The notes below the pieces were generated by a model. It saw only the letters and a list, made by a program, of their open reading frames with translations. It was not told the DNA's origin and ran no database searches. From Patescibacteria group bacterium (GTDB taxonomy: Bacteria; Patescibacteria; Paceibacteria; UBA6257; 2-01-FULL-56-20), in NCBI GenBank assembly GCA_023484365.1, contig JAMDBA010000061.1, forward strand, positions 1 to 5,614: DNA of 5,614 bases, written 5' to 3'. This document shows positions 4,988-5,614 of this stretch, in pieces (positions within the stretch are counted from its first letter, which is position 1; every line of letters begins with the position of its first letter). The translations under genes and the position numbers were made by a program.

Positions 4988-5292
4988 TTCCGCACAACCC
5001 ATAACATCTTTTTCGTCAGTCCAATCATGGCTATAAACACAAATGACTTTAATATTCTGTTTTGCTGCATTTGGATTCTGCTTTGCTGTTGCAACCTTTG
5101 CCGTACTGCCAAGTTTTCCATCTTCAACGGCTTTTTTTATTTTATTCCAAGCATCATCTAGATTTTTTACATCTACAAATATAAGCCATTCCCCACCCTT
5201 GTCTGTATGGTCGGAATAATTCCCTCTCTTCTTTTGCGTGAAAAGCCAATAAATATCATTTACTTGTGACGGATTTTTGTCTTATTCGCCAC
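4985..5292 (-). pseudogene. Frameshifted, 3'-shortened gene, tentatively phosphothreonine-lyase-domain-like
   Basis: A minus-strand frame of 98 codons (5281-4985) reads like a real protein. It has NDIYWLFTQKKRGNY, then EWLIFVDV, DDAWNKIKKAVEDGKLG, AKVATAKQNPN and KVICVYSHDWTDEKDV. From memory this resembles proteins annotated as putative phosphothreonine lyase domain-containing (Bles03/DUF1917-like); the assignment is tentative. The frame has no start codon: TAA stands directly before it at 5284-5282. A GTG at 5292 opens the neighbouring frame (VANKTK) and meets it at a run of five A residues (5278-5274). One extra A would give one continuous product. At the other end the protein stops after DVMGCAE, where I recall relatives continuing for some dozens of residues, and its TAA touches the T tract of the convergent terminator. 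It therefore seems broken at both ends, unless translated by frameshifting. A sequencing or assembly error in the A run cannot be excluded. Confidence 0.68.
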
Positions 5293-5338
5293 GACACTTC
5301 TACACTTTATTGTCTGTCCCGTGCGGGTTTATAGTATT

Positions 5339-5614
5339 TCATATCGTTTTTGATTCTTTTGTCCACGGATATCTCTCAATCAACCCTTCGGTCACTATTT
5401 TTGCAGGTATCGTTTTCTGCCCGTTGATGTACGCCCTCACCAGTCTATGCACACCATCTACGATAAGCCATTTACCATTCTTTTTTAGCACTAAAATTGG
5501 GTATTTCATATCCACATTCATCACCCTCTTTCGCTGACTCCGGCTTCCAGGAACCATTTCAATAACATCCCATGGAGTGAGATTCCAACTTTCATTATCT
5601 TTCCCCCACAGTGG
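5339..5614 (-). CDS. ParB N-terminal-domain-like protein, 5' end outside the window
   Basis: An open frame enters from the window edge and ends at TGA 5341-5339, giving 91 visible residues. Its core, YPILVLKKNGKWLIVDGVHR (38-57) followed by LVRAYINGQKTIPAKIV, fits the ParB/sulfiredoxin-like fold. There a strand leads to DGxHR (Asp53, Gly54, His56, Arg57) and a helix with G...IPA. In that superfamily this motif binds or hydrolyses nucleotides, or acts as a nuclease or kinase; which applies here is unknown. The upstream part (NLTPWDVIEMVPGSRSQRKR) is open to the edge, so the first ATG in the window at 5557 is probably internal. The gene lies 46 bases upstream of the broken gene at 5292 on the same strand, probably in one transcript. 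It is not a chromosomal ParB: no helix-turn-helix domain follows. Confidence 0.75.
   Translation of the reverse strand, partial: PLWGKDNESWNLTPWDVIEMVPGSRSQRKRVMNVDMKYPILVLKKNGKWLIVDGVHRLVRAYINGQKTIPAKIVTEGLIERYPWTKESKTI

Noticed and set aside
4867..5127. Minus-strand ORF of 86 codons
   Set aside because: It crosses the terminator and runs antisense into the 3' end of the deoxyribosyltransferase-like gene. The frame beside it carries the conserved-looking protein, so this one is a shifted shadow.
4925..5537. Plus-strand ORFs at 4925-5161 and 5277-5537
   Set aside because: They are hydrophobic low-complexity translations antisense to better minus-strand frames, and the first spans the terminator hairpin.
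1..5614. CRISPR arrays, tRNAs, rRNAs, transposases or phage genes
   Set aside because: No regularly spaced repeats, cloverleaf-like stretches, rRNA segments or mobile-element protein motifs were seen on either strand.

Overview
The window is about 5.6 kb of AT-rich bacterial DNA. It carries seven or eight protein genes, one clear pseudogene and several readable promoters and terminators. No RNA gene, CRISPR array, transposase or phage gene was seen. Compact genes, an FtsE-FtsX pair and small house-cleaning enzymes resemble Candidate Phyla Radiation (Patescibacteria, for example Parcubacteria) genomes. That placement is an inference; nothing here proves it. The reading frames work with the standard bacterial code. 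One gene ends in TGA and no long ORF needs TGA read through, which argues against the TGA-glycine code of Gracilibacteria and Absconditabacteria.

Left part (1-1540): a patatin-like lipid hydrolase on the minus strand has its own promoter, a perfect Shine-Dalgarno sequence, a GTG start and a hairpin terminator. Diverging from it is an unrecognised 52-residue gene (1348-1506, plus strand). It encodes a likely two-helix membrane peptide and is a complete monocistronic unit: extended -10 promoter, strong ribosome site and a perfect 12-bp terminator stem.

Middle part (1618-4425): four minus-strand genes run in the order mazG-like pyrophosphatase, DNase I-like (EEP) hydrolase, ftsE, ftsX. FtsE and FtsX form the ABC-type complex that couples cell division to peptidoglycan hydrolysis; their genes touch (stop TAA followed directly by ATG). 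The EEP gene and ftsE lack a usable Shine-Dalgarno sequence. Each has an extended -10 promoter ending about 7-10 bases before its ATG, so leaderless mRNAs are predicted.

Right part (4425-5614) looks accessory. A plus-strand gene resembling the nucleoside 2-deoxyribosyltransferase/SLOG Rossmann group diverges from the mazG-like gene. The two promoters overlap and are bracketed by an exact 10-bp inverted repeat. Beyond its terminator, on the minus strand, lie a frameshifted and 3'-shortened gene, tentatively of the phosphothreonine-lyase-domain-like family, and the 3' part of a ParB-domain-like gene that runs off the window. The mazG-like and deoxyribosyltransferase-like products could both act on nucleotides, which makes their shared control region interesting, but a common pathway is only a hypothesis.
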